Source: Imperialibacter roseus
GTDB taxonomy: Bacteria; Bacteroidota; Bacteroidia; Cytophagales; Cyclobacteriaceae
Reading direction: 5' to 3'
Assembly: GCF_032999765.1 (NCBI RefSeq)
Contig: NZ_CP136051.1
Span: forward strand, 5,660,501 to 5,724,500
DNA length: 64,000 nucleotides
Shown one piece after another: positions 46,694 through 55,744 of this stretch. Below the pieces are notes generated by a model, which saw only the letters and a program-made list of their open reading frames with translations, searched no databases and had not been told where the DNA came from. The first letter of the stretch is position 1, and each line of letters opens with the position of its first letter. A program made the position numbers and the translations under genes.

Positions 46694-48400
46694 ATGTCGC
46701 TTCACCACCCCATTGAACTAACCAAAGCCCAGGAGTCAAGGGCTGCCATTGAAAGAGTTTATATCGAAATGCGCCACCTGTTCAACAGTGGCATATACAA
46801 GCCTTCGGGGGCATCTGGCCAGCAACTCACCGACTCACTGCTCACCCTCCGGCCGGAAATTTACGGCTCAATGAACGACCCCTCAAAGGTTGAGTTGGAC
46901 GGGCTGGTATATGTAATCGAACGACTTCCAAAGGGGATAGAAGAGTGTCGTTTTATCCGGCTGATCTCAGAAGAAGGCTACCACAAATCTGGCTTTGAAG
47001 TGCTCATTCCTCATGCGAGAAAGAGAAACTGCTACAGGATTGATGACGAGCAAATGTTCATTGAGGTAACCAGAGGCAGAAGTGAGATTTACGACATTCT
47101 CACTCACCTCACCTTCATGTACCACGAAGCGGAGAAAATAAAAGAGCACGCCTATGACGGGGGTGGTAACCTGAGGAAAGAATGGCTCGCACTGGAAAAG
47201 CTGGTCATCAGTGAGCAGGATTTGAAGGGAAAAAGCAAGGAGCTTGCCTTCACCTACTTGTCCACTTTGCTGGGCAGAACCTATGAGGAGACCAAGGCGG
47301 CTGTTATGCGCCTGCAGTCGTCCAAGTCGAATAACAATGGTCTGTTTCACATTGTCTACTGGCTGGGCACCTTGATCATTCGTGAAAAACAGGAAAACAA
47401 AACCATTGAAATTTCTTTTTCCCCCACACTCCGCCAGCGCATTGGACACCACATGTACGGTGAGCGCTGGTCGCAGCAAATCAACAAATACCTGATAAAA
47501 GCAAAGCTGCTCGACAGACCCATCCATGTCATCAGCGCCAACCTTCACAGTTTCCTCAACACTCTTTACTGTTTTGCTGCCCTAAAAGAATCGGAGCGCA
47601 AGAAGCAAAGCCTGGAAGATGTGGCGCTTATGCTGAGCGACCCGAAAAACAAAGAGCTCAATGACCGGGTAGAAGCATTTGCGTCCAAAAATGGCCTGCA
47701 CCTCATCAAAGACAGCAACGGAACCAACATCTCTGTTCAGGTAATCGACACCGCCAAAATCAACTTTGATCTTCTCCCCGCAGAAATTAAAGCTGACCAG
47801 GCAAAGACCTGGAGCAAGAAACCAGTGCTCATCGTTTTCGATTACGCCTTTGGTGAGCAGGCCTATGAGATCATGGATGAGCTTTTGAAGCCACTGGAGG
47901 AAAACGATCAAATCTCAATTAGAGTGGCGTCTATCAATATCATGGGCAAGGCAGGCATATTGCAGGGCGGCAAAGGAGACATCATGATTCCCACGGCGCA
48001 TGTGTTCGAAGGCACGGCGGACAATTACCCGATCGTCAATGATTTCAAGGCCAGCGACTTCCACGCAAAGGGATTATATGTTTGCGAAGGGCCTATGATC
48101 ACCGTGCTTGGCACCTCTCTTCAAAACAAAGAAGTGCTGGAGTACTTCGAAAGCTCTTCGTGGAATGCCATTGGGCTGGAAATGGAGGGGGCACACTATC
48201 AGAAGGCTATTCAATCACATGCGATTATCCGCAACAGTATCAGCAAAGACGTGGTGCTAAGGTACGCCTACTACGCATCTGACAACCCTTTGGTAACGGG
48301 CAACACACTTGCTTCGGGCAGCCTGGGCCTTGTTGGTGTAAAACCAACCTACCTGATCACCACTGCCATTATCAACAAAATCTTTCAACAACAAGAATAG
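46694..48400 (+). CDS. DUF6909-like protein with nucleoside-phosphorylase-like C-terminus
   Basis: 568 residues, no signal peptide or membrane helix. The N-terminal half (about 1-330) is mostly helical and I recognise it only as resembling the Bacteroidota DUF6909 family. The C-terminal part (about 370-565) shows features of the PNP/MTA-nucleosidase fold: KGDIMIPT near 440 (compare GD-V-V-P-T), GLEMEGA at 494-500 (compare the ribose-binding M-E-G) and ASDNP with Asp530 (compare the base-binding S-D). This suggests binding or cleavage of a nucleoside. Activity is an inference. It seems to be a single gene. Confidence 0.75.
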   Translation: MSLHHPIELTKAQESRAAIERVYIEMRHLFNSGIYKPSGASGQQLTDSLLTLRPEIYGSMNDPSKVELDGLVYVIERLPKGIEECRFIRLISEEGYHKSGFEVLIPHARKRNCYRIDDEQMFIEVTRGRSEIYDILTHLTFMYHEAEKIKEHAYDGGGNLRKEWLALEKLVISEQDLKGKSKELAFTYLSTLLGRTYEETKAAVMRLQSSKSNNNGLFHIVYWLGTLIIREKQENKTIEISFSPTLRQRIGHHMYGERWSQQINKYLIKAKLLDRPIHVISANLHSFLNTLYCFAALKESERKKQSLEDVALMLSDPKNKELNDRVEAFASKNGLHLIKDSNGTNISVQVIDTAKINFDLLPAEIKADQAKTWSKKPVLIVFDYAFGEQAYEIMDELLKPLEENDQISIRVASINIMGKAGILQGGKGDIMIPTAHVFEGTADNYPIVNDFKASDFHAKGLYVCEGPMITVLGTSLQNKEVLEYFESSSWNAIGLEMEGAHYQKAIQSHAIIRNSISKDVVLRYAYYASDNPLVTGNTLASGSLGLVGVKPTYLITTAIINKIFQQQE

Positions 48401-48557
48401 CCACACACTCAGAAGCAAAACCCCAATGCTACGGAAAGCTCCCTCCGTTTTCAGCGATTATGGAAGAAATATTACATCTGTAATGATAGGGTAATAGAAT
48501 AGTAATGAACAAGTTACGCTGTATTACGTTATTTACAGTAGCTAATTGTACCAAATC

Positions 48558-48743
48558 ATGCAACTGAGTAATCTACAATCGGAAATTCTTCACTCGGTGG
48601 AGAACCTAAAGACAGATCAGCAAAAAGATGTGCTTGAGTACATCTCAGAACTGCAACTAAATGATCAGCGGGTCAAAGCAAGGCTAAAGAGCCAGGCGCT
48701 AAAAGAAATCAGGCTTGCCCTGAAGAATGAGGCGTTTGCTTAA
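48558..48743 (+). CDS. 61-residue helical small protein, antitoxin-like pattern
   Basis: From the ATG at 48558 it reads MQLSNLQSEILHSVENL, then KTDQQKDVLEYISEL. This resembles the 'LP.E.Q.EVLDFIEFL' helix pair of DUF2281-type small proteins that often act as antitoxins, but no toxin gene is adjacent. The rest is a basic helix. Its TAA abuts the stop of the convergent ion-channel gene without a single base between. Confidence 0.6.
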   Translation: MQLSNLQSEILHSVENLKTDQQKDVLEYISELQLNDQRVKARLKSQALKEIRLALKNEAFA

Positions 48744-50648
48744 CTAGTCTTCTGACAGCACGATTATCTTGTCCTTACTGGAAAAGGTAATCAGATCAGA
48801 TTTCTTTGGGTTAACCACTACCCCATAGCCCTGGGTGGCATTTCTGGCATCGGAAATTTTCCGGTAGCCAATAGCAACTTCATTCTTTCTGGCGGCCGAC
48901 TCCAGAATCGTGTAGAAGTTCACTGGCTTATCTACATTGATATAGTCGGTAACTGGTTTTATGTAAATCTCCGAACCATCCGCATCAAAAAGATCCTCAA
49001 AAACCCTCATCAGGTACTTGTTCTCAGCTACCTGAGTCATCAATAAACTTAACAGTTTATCACTGACAATAAAATCGTCGGCACTGGTAATATCTGCCAG
49101 CTGCCTGTTTCTCATGTCGAGCATCTCCGACACAATGTTCATTTTTCGTGGAGAACTGGAAGAAATATTACGCAGGTGCAGCAGTGTGATTAGTGTTTGG
49201 GCATCCGCCTCCTGAATGGGGTAGTACTCCTGATAGCACAGCAGCATGATATAGTCGAACGTCTGGCATTTCTGCATCTCCAAAACTGCCCTGTCCGTTG
49301 TGTCAACCATTTCAAACTCAAGAGTGAGGTTGCTCACTGTCTTTTTAAGCTTCTCTATCTGCGCTACCGCATCGTCAAACTTCGAGATTACCTTAATTGA
49401 AGACCCAGGCTGTACATAATTATCCAGTTCCTGAATGATCGTTTTAGCTCTGTTGTTCCATCCAATCAATAGAATTGTCTCGGCGTGGGGAACATCTACT
49501 TCGGTCGTTCTTATCGAGCCTTCTTCCAAATTGAAATTTGTGCGATTAGACACAATCATTGTGTCATCGTCTTCGGTGACCCCAATCATTAAGTCGCCAG
49601 GCTGAATGACGGTACTCATTGGCGGATTTACCTCCACATGGTTGTCGGAGGCGAACTGTATACCAATGATAGCAGAGTCTTCATAGCTGAAAATAGCCTC
49701 CCGAAAAGTCTTGCCGACAAGCTTTGGCTCCTCCACAAAATAGATTTCATCGCCACCAAAATCCATCAGCTCAATATAAACAACCGACAGCCCCGACTGA
49801 CGACTTGTTTGCACCATGATTTTGGAAACAAAGTCGTCGGAAAGGATAAGTTCCACCTCGTCCTTGCCCACCATTTTTGCCACTTCGAAGTTCCTTTTGT
49901 TTTCTATTTCGGCTGTGATATGATACGGGGCCTGCCTCCTGTGTGGGCTGGAAATGATGGCCAGGATCGTTTTAATAATTTGGCTATCAGAATTCTCATT
50001 CTCTTTATCCAGGATAATGATCGACTTTGAGTTAACAGGGTTGCCAATCTCGAGGTCATGGAGGTCGATCGGGTTACCCGTTCTGCAAATGATCTTAGTG
50101 TTCTTGGTGTTGCCAATTTTGTCCTTTATCTCGTCCTCCATCAACACCTTATCCTTGTCGGCCAGGATTACAATTTTAGGATTCTTCTGGTTTTCGTTGG
50201 CGATGATAAGCTCTGGAATGATGGTAAATATTTTTGAAGACCAGCCAAGGATGAGCACATGATCCTGCTCCATTACGAACGAACGACCTTTTCTTAGCTG
50301 ATCCAGCTTGTCCATGATGCCATTGGAAATCAAACCAATCAGGATACTGAGGATGACAATACCAAGCAGCGTGACCAGGAACATGAAAATCCGGAAATCC
50401 CAGTGGCCATCGTGCTCGCCAATAGTACCGGGATCCAGCACGTGCATCAGACTTGTCCAGAAGGTGTCAATGAAGCTGAGTCTGGTTACCTCATCGGGAT
50501 GAATATTGCCCAAATAAAGAATGGTGGCGAACATCAAAACCAGGAGCAATGCCACCAAGCCCAGGTACGAAATAAGCTTGGTAGAGCCAGCGGACATGAA
50601 ATTATCAAATGCGTATTTCAGCCGGGCCTTGGTTGATTCGTTATTCAT
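48744..50648 (-). CDS. CASTOR/POLLUX-like ion channel with RCK domains
   Basis: 634 residues. TM1 (about 25-47) and TM2 (about 88-110) flank a pore-type loop (FIDTFWTSLMHVLDPGTIG) as in bacterial relatives of the plant symbiosis channels CASTOR/POLLUX (DUF1012). Two cytosolic Rossmann-like RCK modules follow, beginning HVLILGWSSKIF (about 130) and TILLIGWNNRAK (about 388), each with a TrkA-C-like part. Channel formation is by family; ion selectivity (K+ or Ca2+) is not evident because the usual K+ filter TVGYG is absent. Confidence 0.9.
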   Translation of the reverse strand: MNNESTKARLKYAFDNFMSAGSTKLISYLGLVALLLVLMFATILYLGNIHPDEVTRLSFIDTFWTSLMHVLDPGTIGEHDGHWDFRIFMFLVTLLGIVILSILIGLISNGIMDKLDQLRKGRSFVMEQDHVLILGWSSKIFTIIPELIIANENQKNPKIVILADKDKVLMEDEIKDKIGNTKNTKIICRTGNPIDLHDLEIGNPVNSKSIIILDKENENSDSQIIKTILAIISSPHRRQAPYHITAEIENKRNFEVAKMVGKDEVELILSDDFVSKIMVQTSRQSGLSVVYIELMDFGGDEIYFVEEPKLVGKTFREAIFSYEDSAIIGIQFASDNHVEVNPPMSTVIQPGDLMIGVTEDDDTMIVSNRTNFNLEEGSIRTTEVDVPHAETILLIGWNNRAKTIIQELDNYVQPGSSIKVISKFDDAVAQIEKLKKTVSNLTLEFEMVDTTDRAVLEMQKCQTFDYIMLLCYQEYYPIQEADAQTLITLLHLRNISSSSPRKMNIVSEMLDMRNRQLADITSADDFIVSDKLLSLLMTQVAENKYLMRVFEDLFDADGSEIYIKPVTDYINVDKPVNFYTILESAARKNEVAIGYRKISDARNATQGYGVVVNPKKSDLITFSSKDKIIVLSED

Positions 50649-50853
50649 TTAAAAGGTTTAAACAGCTCAAAAAAAATTCCATTTCGTCGATAGAAACAAA
50701 ATTATCTAATTTACCAGTATAGTAAAGCATAAACGTTTCAATTACCGGATATATTTGGGATAAAACACCTTTGGCTGTGAGATGGTTATAAAATTACTGG
50801 CGGAATACCAGCCTATTCTGTGATTCACCGTCGCTTCAACTATAACAGAAAGA

Positions 50854-51399
50854 TTAAAACCACCCGGTAAGCCGGAGGTAATCATACAGCGTCACCCGAA
50901 ATGCTTCTCTTTTTTCGTCAGATGTAAAAAGCGGCACTTTCTCTTCGTCTTTTCGAAGCGCAAATCGCCCCCCATCCATCATCGCATTATAAAGAGTGGC
51001 TGAAAAGGTCAACTGGTCCTGCATATTGCCCTCCCGATAAATAAGCTGATAGCCAGGAAGTGTGTCGCTGCTGACCGTAACATCGATTTGTTCCAGGACA
51101 CTCCACTTCTCTGACCAGTTAAGCATCAGATAGGCCCTGTCCTGTCGCCAATTGAACACAATGGTCGGCACCAAGGGCGACAAAGAATCTTCGTCCCATG
51201 TTTTGTGGGTATAGAGGTAAACCCCAGCTTCTTGCTGTTCCGTTGTGGTGTAGGCTGACTGCCGCATGTTCTTGAAAAAGAGTTCGGAACGGTCCGTTGT
51301 TTTAAAGTCGAGTTTCTCAACATCAACTTTTTTGCCTTTGTCAACGTTACATGCTAGTAGAAAAAATACAGCCCCTACTAAGGTCAATACATTTTTCAT
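50854..51399 (-). CDS. Hypothetical lipoprotein
   Basis: 181 residues with lipobox FLLAC, Cys17 lipidated. The mature part is polar, with several tryptophans (TWDED, NWSEKW) and alternating strands, suggesting a small beta domain. No family is recognised. It is divergent from the LemA operon, 72 bases between starts. Confidence 0.75.
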   Translation of the reverse strand: MKNVLTLVGAVFFLLACNVDKGKKVDVEKLDFKTTDRSELFFKNMRQSAYTTTEQQEAGVYLYTHKTWDEDSLSPLVPTIVFNWRQDRAYLMLNWSEKWSVLEQIDVTVSSDTLPGYQLIYREGNMQDQLTFSATLYNAMMDGGRFALRKDEEKVPLFTSDEKREAFRVTLYDYLRLTGWF

Positions 51400-51471
51400 T
51401 TGGTAAGAATAGTGCTTCCTTTGAACACAAACATCTCTCTGATTAGTTTTCCGTCTTATAACAATTAAACA

Positions 51472-52053
51472 ATGAAGAAAATACTTATTGCTATTGTATT
51501 GCTGGTTGTGTTTGTTGGTTTGGTTTCAGCCTGTGGCTATTATCGCTTATATAACAATATAGTTACTCTCGAAGTGGGGATTGATGGCCAATGGTCTCAG
51601 GTGGAAAATGTTTACCAGAGAAGGGCCGACCTTATCCCCAACCTGGTGAACACGGTAAAAGGCTACGCCGACTTTGAAAAAGAGACCCTCACCCAGGTAG
51701 TTGAAGCCCGGGCCAAGGCAACGTCAACAACCATTCGTGCCGATAACTTGTCTCCTGAAGGAATGCAGCAGTTTCAGCAGTCTCAGGACGGACTTGGTTC
51801 GGCACTTAGCAGGCTGATGGTGGTGGCCGAGCGTTATCCTGATTTGAAAGCCAATCAAAACTTTCTGGAGCTTCAGGCCCAGCTTGAAGGCACCGAAAAC
51901 AGGATTGCTGTTGAAAGAAAAAAATTTAATGAAGTAGTACAGGCATACAATACCACTATCCGGAGGTTTCCCGGCAATTTATTGGGTTTTGAGAAAAAAG
52001 GCTATTTTGAAGCTTCTGAGGGTGCGGAAAAAGCACCTGAAGTAAAATTCTAA
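51472..52053 (+). CDS. LemA family protein
   Basis: 193 residues. One N-terminal membrane helix (MKKILIAIVLLVVFVGLVSA) precedes a helical bundle with the LemA motifs QVENVYQRRADLIPNLVNTVKGY and the ending FPGNLLGF. The family is widespread, with an unclear role, and its genes usually sit with TPM-domain genes, as here (three bases to the next gene). Confidence 0.94.
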   Translation: MKKILIAIVLLVVFVGLVSACGYYRLYNNIVTLEVGIDGQWSQVENVYQRRADLIPNLVNTVKGYADFEKETLTQVVEARAKATSTTIRADNLSPEGMQQFQQSQDGLGSALSRLMVVAERYPDLKANQNFLELQAQLEGTENRIAVERKKFNEVVQAYNTTIRRFPGNLLGFEKKGYFEASEGAEKAPEVKF

Positions 52054-52056
52054 ACT

Positions 52057-52494
52057 ATGGCGAAAGAATATTTTAGCGAAGAAGAACGCCGCAATATCGT
52101 GCAAGCGATCAAGGAGGCCGAGCTGGCAACCTCCGGCGAAATCAGGGTACACATCGAAAGACATTGTCAGAAAGATGTGCTGGACAGGGCTGCAGAAGTT
52201 TTTTCCACATTGAACATGCAGAAAACCAAGCAACGAAACGGTGTGCTTTTTTACCTGGCTGTGGAAGATCATCAATTTGCGATAATTGGTGATGCCGGCA
52301 TTAACCAGGTGGTGCCTGACCACTACTGGGGCGACATTAAAGACCACATGAAGGATCGCTTCGTGTCAGGGCAACTGACCCTTGGCCTGAGTGATGGCAT
52401 CCGTATGGCCGGAGCCCAGCTAAAAGAACATTTCCCTTACCAAAAAGACGACGTAAACGAACTCCCTGATGACATTTCCTTTGGCCAAAATTAA
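52057..52494 (+). CDS. TPM domain protein, soluble
   Basis: 145 residues, a TPM-type domain (SGEIRVHIERHC, FSTLNMQKTKQRNGVLFYLAV, ALIGDAGINQ-like IIGDAGIN). There is no signal peptide, unlike its neighbour. It overlaps the next gene by 26 bases, which points to coupled translation. The plant member was proposed to be a phosphatase; the bacterial role is unsettled. Confidence 0.9.
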   Translation: MAKEYFSEEERRNIVQAIKEAELATSGEIRVHIERHCQKDVLDRAAEVFSTLNMQKTKQRNGVLFYLAVEDHQFAIIGDAGINQVVPDHYWGDIKDHMKDRFVSGQLTLGLSDGIRMAGAQLKEHFPYQKDDVNELPDDISFGQN

Positions 52495-53266
52495 GTTTCT
52501 CTATTTTTTCACTGGTTTACTGTTTATGGCCGGCTTAGCGGCTTCGGCCCAGAGTTTTCCAAAGCCAATGTCGCCGCCGAGGATCGTGAATGACTATGCA
52601 AATTTGCTAACATCTCAGGAATCTAATATGCTGGAGAGTAAGCTAAGGCAATACAGAGATAGCACCTCCACCGAAATGGCCATTGTTATTGTAGAAACGG
52701 TAGGTCAGAATGATATTGATGTATACGCCGTTGAGCTTGCTGAGGAGTGGGGTATTGGCGGGAAAAAATACGACAATGGCATAATTATTCTTGTCGCTCA
52801 AAACGACAGAAAGGTTAGTATCAAAACCGGGTATGGAATGGAAGGGCCTATTCCCGATGCATATGTAAAAAGAGTAATTGACAGATACATCATACCTAAC
52901 TTCAAGCAAGAAAAATATTTCGAGGGGCTTGATCAAGCTACGAGCCTTATGATGAGCATGGCCTCAGGCGAGTTCAAGGCAGACCCACGAACGGCAAAAA
53001 AAACGCCGGGAATTTTGTCTCTTATTATCGTTTTCTTCTTTGTCATCATTCCTATTATTTCGGTTTTTCGGGGAAGAAGAGGGCATTTTTCTTCACGCAA
53101 GCCTGGGTTCTGGACAATGCTCTTCCTCATGTCGAGCATGAATCGGGGCCGTGGCAATACTTTCAATGATTTTAACAGTGGCAGAGGAAGTTTCGGCGGC
53201 GGGAGCGACTTTGGTGGCTTCGGGGGTGGAAGCTTCGGTGGCGGTGGTGCCAGCGGTTCCTGGTAG
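52469..53266 (+). CDS. TPM domain protein (YgcG-like), membrane-anchored
   Basis: 265 residues. Signal peptide to about residue 28 (FMAGLAASAQ), then a TPM domain (RIVNDYANLLTSQE...; GTGYGMEGPIPD-like KTGYGMEGPIPDA), a membrane helix near 185-202 (LSLIIVFFFVIIPIISVF), and a glycine-serine-rich tail (FGGGSDFGGFGGGSFGGGG). This is the standard YgcG layout. It forms an operon with LemA and the soluble TPM protein. Confidence 0.93.
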   Translation: MTFPLAKIKFLYFFTGLLFMAGLAASAQSFPKPMSPPRIVNDYANLLTSQESNMLESKLRQYRDSTSTEMAIVIVETVGQNDIDVYAVELAEEWGIGGKKYDNGIIILVAQNDRKVSIKTGYGMEGPIPDAYVKRVIDRYIIPNFKQEKYFEGLDQATSLMMSMASGEFKADPRTAKKTPGILSLIIVFFFVIIPIISVFRGRRGHFSSRKPGFWTMLFLMSSMNRGRGNTFNDFNSGRGSFGGGSDFGGFGGGSFGGGGASGSW

Positions 53267-53881
53267 TCAGGCTTTTCTGAATACCAGGGTTGTCATGCAT
53301 CTAACATCGTCCACCACAGTGGTTTTCACGGGTTCTATCAGCTGCCAGGAAAACTTCTCAACGATTTCCTCGATCAAACTTCTGGTGAGTAAAAACCTTG
53401 CCGATCCATCAGGAATCAGGTAGCGACCACTTCCCAGATTCTCAATGGCATCCGGAAGGCCAATATCGCTGGTCATGCGAATAAAAAGAATGCCATCGGG
53501 AGCTAATACCCTAAACAACTCGGCCACCTGTTTGTGAAAAGCATCCACGCTTTCAGCAAAGTGTAGCACAGCACTGCTGACTACAATGTCGAAGTAACCG
53601 GCTGGCAAAGGCAAACTCTGCGCATCTCCCTCTATCAGCTTTCTTTCATCAAAATCCGGTCTGACCCCCTTGAGCAGGTATCGAAGCATTTGCAATGCAG
53701 AAGGGTTTTGATCGAAACCATACACATCAAAGCCTTCTCTGGCGAAATAAATGAGGTTTCGACCCTCGCCACAGCCTACGTCCAGCACCTTGCTTTTTCC
53801 TTCAAAGCGGCCCTTGAGTATTTGATCCAACAGGTAGATGTCGATGTTGCCCAGTTGGGCATTGAGTTCTCTGAAGTTCAT
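53267..53881 (-). CDS. Class I SAM-dependent methyltransferase
   Basis: 204 residues. Motif I is VLDVGCGEGRN (residues about 32-42), followed by the acidic strand end FDQNPSAL and motif IV FDIVVSSAVLHFA. The fold matches the methyltransferase-11/25 group acting on small molecules; no substrate can be named. Its ATG overlaps the stop of the patatin gene by ATGA, so the two are translationally coupled. Confidence 0.9.
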   Translation of the reverse strand: MNFRELNAQLGNIDIYLLDQILKGRFEGKSKVLDVGCGEGRNLIYFAREGFDVYGFDQNPSALQMLRYLLKGVRPDFDERKLIEGDAQSLPLPAGYFDIVVSSAVLHFAESVDAFHKQVAELFRVLAPDGILFIRMTSDIGLPDAIENLGSGRYLIPDGSARFLLTRSLIEEIVEKFSWQLIEPVKTTVVDDVRCMTTLVFRKA

Positions 53882-54770
53882 TGCTCCGATTCCGACAAAA
53901 GGTTGGATGCCTTCAAGGCCTCTTCAAATGCCTGCCTTCCGGCCTCAATTATTTCTTTGGCTCTGTAGAATTCAAATGTAGAACAAGCCCGCCTTGACAC
54001 CTCAACACTTAACCCCGGCTTGTATTGCTTCAATAGCTCTGAAGTAAGCCGATCCTGCAGAAGGTCAAGGGAGTCGTTGAGCAAATCAAAGAACCCCAAT
54101 TTCTTCTTTGCGGAGCTGGAGCCAGGAATCACTTTGCTTATCTTGCTCATCATTTCCTCCAGTCGCTTTGTGTATTGATTGGACTCTCTTTTCTCTTGTT
54201 TCTTTAAAGGACTAACGTACGGCTTGAATGCATTTACATTGGAAACAACGAGGATGTCTCCCTTGGTTCTTTTCACTTTATCAGCCGGCACAGGATTGGT
54301 CACACCGCCGTCGACATACAGACTTTCACCCGACTTAAGGGGCGTGAGCACGGTGGGTATTGCTACTGATGCTCTGATAGCATGATACATGCTCCCGGAG
54401 TCGAACACCTTCTCCTTTTGTGTGTTGAGGTCAGTTGAAACGGCAATGAACGGGATTTGCATTTCTTCTATTGGCCGATCCGGGATAACTTTCTCCAGGT
54501 TCTTGAAAACCTTTTCCCCCTGATAAAGCCTTGCGAACTGAAAGTAAAATCGATGAGTTTAAAAACCTCAATTCTATCAAGATGGCTAATCCAATCCTTG
54601 AATTCCGGCAACTTGCCACAAGCATGAAACGCACCAACCACTGATCCCATAGACGAACCAGCGATTGAACTGATCTCGAAGCCGTGGTCAATGAGCCCCT
54701 CGATTACGCCAATATGTGCGACTCCTCTGGCCCCACCACTCGAAAGCACCAACGCTACTTTTTTACTCAT
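53878..54770 (-). pseudogene. Patatin-like phospholipase gene split by one-base frameshift
   Basis: Read with one correction, this is a complete patatin of about 297 residues. The first half (from 54770) has GARGVAHIGVIEGL and the nucleophile motif AGSSMGS; the second half (to 53878) has VDGGVTNPVP with the catalytic Asp. In the known family the parts join as 'GF-I-x-G-EKVF', here interrupted at a run of five G on the minus strand (54516-54520 on the plus strand as C5). A sixth G would restore the frame: ATC-AGG-GGG-GAA-AAG reads I-R-G-E-K. As it stands, Ser and Asp lie on different frames, so neither product is active. The cause may be sequence error or true decay. Confidence 0.85.
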
Positions 54771-54838
54771 ATGTAAAAATAGTTTTTAACAGACACTTTA
54801 ATATGTAAATTTTCGAGCTAAATCTAAACACCAACAAA

Positions 54839-55252
54839 ATGACCCCATTCCACCTCGCCTTCCCCGTTAGCGATATTGAGGCTACCCGAAAGTTCTTCAC
54901 TGAAGTGATTGGCTGCAAAGTAGGCCGCTCAGCTGAGAAGTGGATCGACTTCGACTTTTTTGGGCATCAGATCAGCGCCCATTTGAAGCCGGACGAAGTA
55001 GCACAGGCAAAAACAAATGAGGTGGATGGCGACAAGGTGCCTGTCAGGCATTTTGGAGCCATACTCAAGTGGGAAGAATGGCATGAGCTGGCCGACAGGC
55101 TGACCAAGCAAGGCATCGAGTTCATTATTGAGCCCCATGTGAGGTTCAAAGGCGAAGTTGGCGAACAGGCTACTATGTTTTTTCTCGATCCGAGTGGCAA
55201 TGCGTTGGAGTTCAAGTCGTTTCAGGACATGTCGCAGGTTTTTGCCCATTAA
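54839..55252 (+). CDS. VOC superfamily (glyoxalase-like) protein
   Basis: 137 residues with two beta-alpha-beta-beta-beta units: the N-terminal one starts [17 protein letters not shown] (His5 a likely metal ligand) and the C-terminal one ends [15 protein letters not shown] with the usual ligand Glu. It could be a lyase, dioxygenase or resistance-type member. The DinB-like gene follows after three bases, so they form a pair. Confidence 0.9.
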   Translation: MTPFHLAFPVSDIEATRKFFTEVIGCKVGRSAEKWIDFDFFGHQISAHLKPDEVAQAKTNEVDGDKVPVRHFGAILKWEEWHELADRLTKQGIEFIIEPHVRFKGEVGEQATMFFLDPSGNALEFKSFQDMSQVFAH

Positions 55253-55255
55253 CAT

Positions 55256-55744
55256 ATGAGCTGGGTCGAAATCGTAGTAAGTCAGTTGAAGGATGTTTAT
55301 TCAGGTTCGCCCTGGTATGGCAAGCCGGTTAGAACAATTTTGCGGGAAATTATGCCGGAAAAGGCAGGCGTGCGCCCCGATGATTCTTCACATTCGGTCT
55401 TCCAGCTGGCACAACACATGCTTACCTGGCGCACCTATGTGGTAGAACAACTAAAAGGCAATGAGGGGTATAACGTACCTATCGATTCTGAGAAAGACTG
55501 GAGTCAATCGGGAGTAACGAACGCAGCGGAGTGGCCCGCTTTGCTCCAGGCCTTCGACGACAACCAGACAAAGCTCTTGGATCTTATTCAAAAAACTTCA
55601 ACGGATACATTTGCGAAGCAAGTACCGGGAAAGTCCTACGACTTTAAACACCTGATTGAGGGCATCGTGCATCACGACATTTACCATGCTGGCCAAATGG
55701 TGACCACAGCGAAGGTTGTGAGCGCCTACCTGCCCTCCAGCTAG
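55256..55744 (+). CDS. DinB/YfiT family metal-binding protein
   Basis: 162 residues, four-helix bundle. His54 (QLAQHMLTW), His140 and His144 (HHDIYHAGQM) form the conserved three-histidine metal site. Members transfer thiols or act as hydrolases; this one's substrate is unknown. Its stop overlaps by four bases the convergent SDR gene. Confidence 0.9.
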   Translation: MSWVEIVVSQLKDVYSGSPWYGKPVRTILREIMPEKAGVRPDDSSHSVFQLAQHMLTWRTYVVEQLKGNEGYNVPIDSEKDWSQSGVTNAAEWPALLQAFDDNQTKLLDLIQKTSTDTFAKQVPGKSYDFKHLIEGIVHHDIYHAGQMVTTAKVVSAYLPSS

